A stretch of 12,686 nucleotides of DNA from Candidatus Fermentibacterota bacterium (lineage in GTDB: Bacteria > JAFGKV01), in NCBI GenBank assembly GCA_016928395.1, contig JAFGKV010000214.1, positions 1 through 12,686 on the forward strand, written 5' to 3'. The notes beneath the pieces are model-generated. The model saw only the letters and a program-made list of their open reading frames with translations. It was not told the DNA's origin and did not search any database. The translations under genes and the position numbers were made by a program. Positions 12,590-12,686 of this stretch are shown piece by piece (position 1 is the stretch's first letter; the number at the start of each line of letters is the position of its first letter).

Positions 12590-12686
12590 CTACTGTTGAA
12601 TCTCGAAGTCGAACTCACCCGTGGCTGCGGAGGCGGCCGACTCATTGCTCGCCGCATCCACCGCCGTAATCCGATAGAAATAGTTC
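12590..12686 (-). CDS. Fibronectin type III-like protein, C-terminal end only (partial)
   Basis: The minus strand is open from the window edge to a TAG at 12592-12590, encoding NYFYRITAVDAASNESAASA and then ATGEFDFEIQQ. The YFYRITAVDAASNESAAS segment matches the final strands of an FN3 domain (Y-Y-x-V-x-A-V-D-x-x-G-N-E-S), typical of secreted multi-domain proteins. Unlike the carboxypeptidase, it does not end with a FlgD-like domain. The rest of the gene lies outside the window, so its function cannot be judged. Confidence 0.75.
   Translation of the reverse strand, partial: NYFYRITAVDAASNESAASAATGEFDFEIQQ

Overview
This is a GC-rich stretch of bacterial chromosome with ordinary cellular genes separated by intergenic regions full of repeats. 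Nearly all genes are on the minus strand. A lipobox lipoprotein, a DsbD-type membrane reductase, secreted multi-domain proteins with a FlgD-like C-terminal domain, and a VCBS/FG-GAP-type protein suggest a Gram-negative, probably uncultured lineage. An FCB-like or neighbouring candidate phylum such as Eisenbacteria is possible. That placement is inference; no rRNA or marker gene is present to test it.

Layout in minus-strand transcription order, from the right edge. First comes the C-terminal end of a fibronectin-III-like protein (12590-12686), followed by a perfect 11-bp hairpin. Next is hflX (GTPase), overlapped by 4 bp by a small GlsB/YeaQ-like membrane protein, then a secreted beta-propeller-like repeat protein. 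A repeat-filled gap (9358-10022) separates these from the only plus-strand gene, a B3/B4-domain protein (8611-9357). That gene diverges from a trxA-dsbD pair across a 125-bp intergenic region in which two promoter-like sequences share one -10 region. dsbD appears to lack its last thioredoxin elements and ends next to a second repeat cluster (5896-6247). Beyond it lies a likely three-gene operon: a lipoprotein, an unrecognised 274-residue protein, and a large secreted M14 zinc carboxypeptidase. The last gene is a cysteine-rich 4Fe-4S protein, followed by a third repeat cluster that runs towards the left edge.

The least explained structure is in the intergenic DNA. Two copies of a 76-nt multi-stem element lie 9.5 kb apart and differ at 9 positions, none of which breaks a stem. 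Three related mosaic repeat clusters, built of period-7 and period-6 tracts plus inverted repeats, each abut the 3' end of a minus-strand gene. Among genes, the lipoprotein/unknown protein/carboxypeptidase cluster and the seven-cysteine motif of the Fe-S protein deserve most attention. I saw no CRISPR array, tRNA, rRNA, transposase or phage gene.
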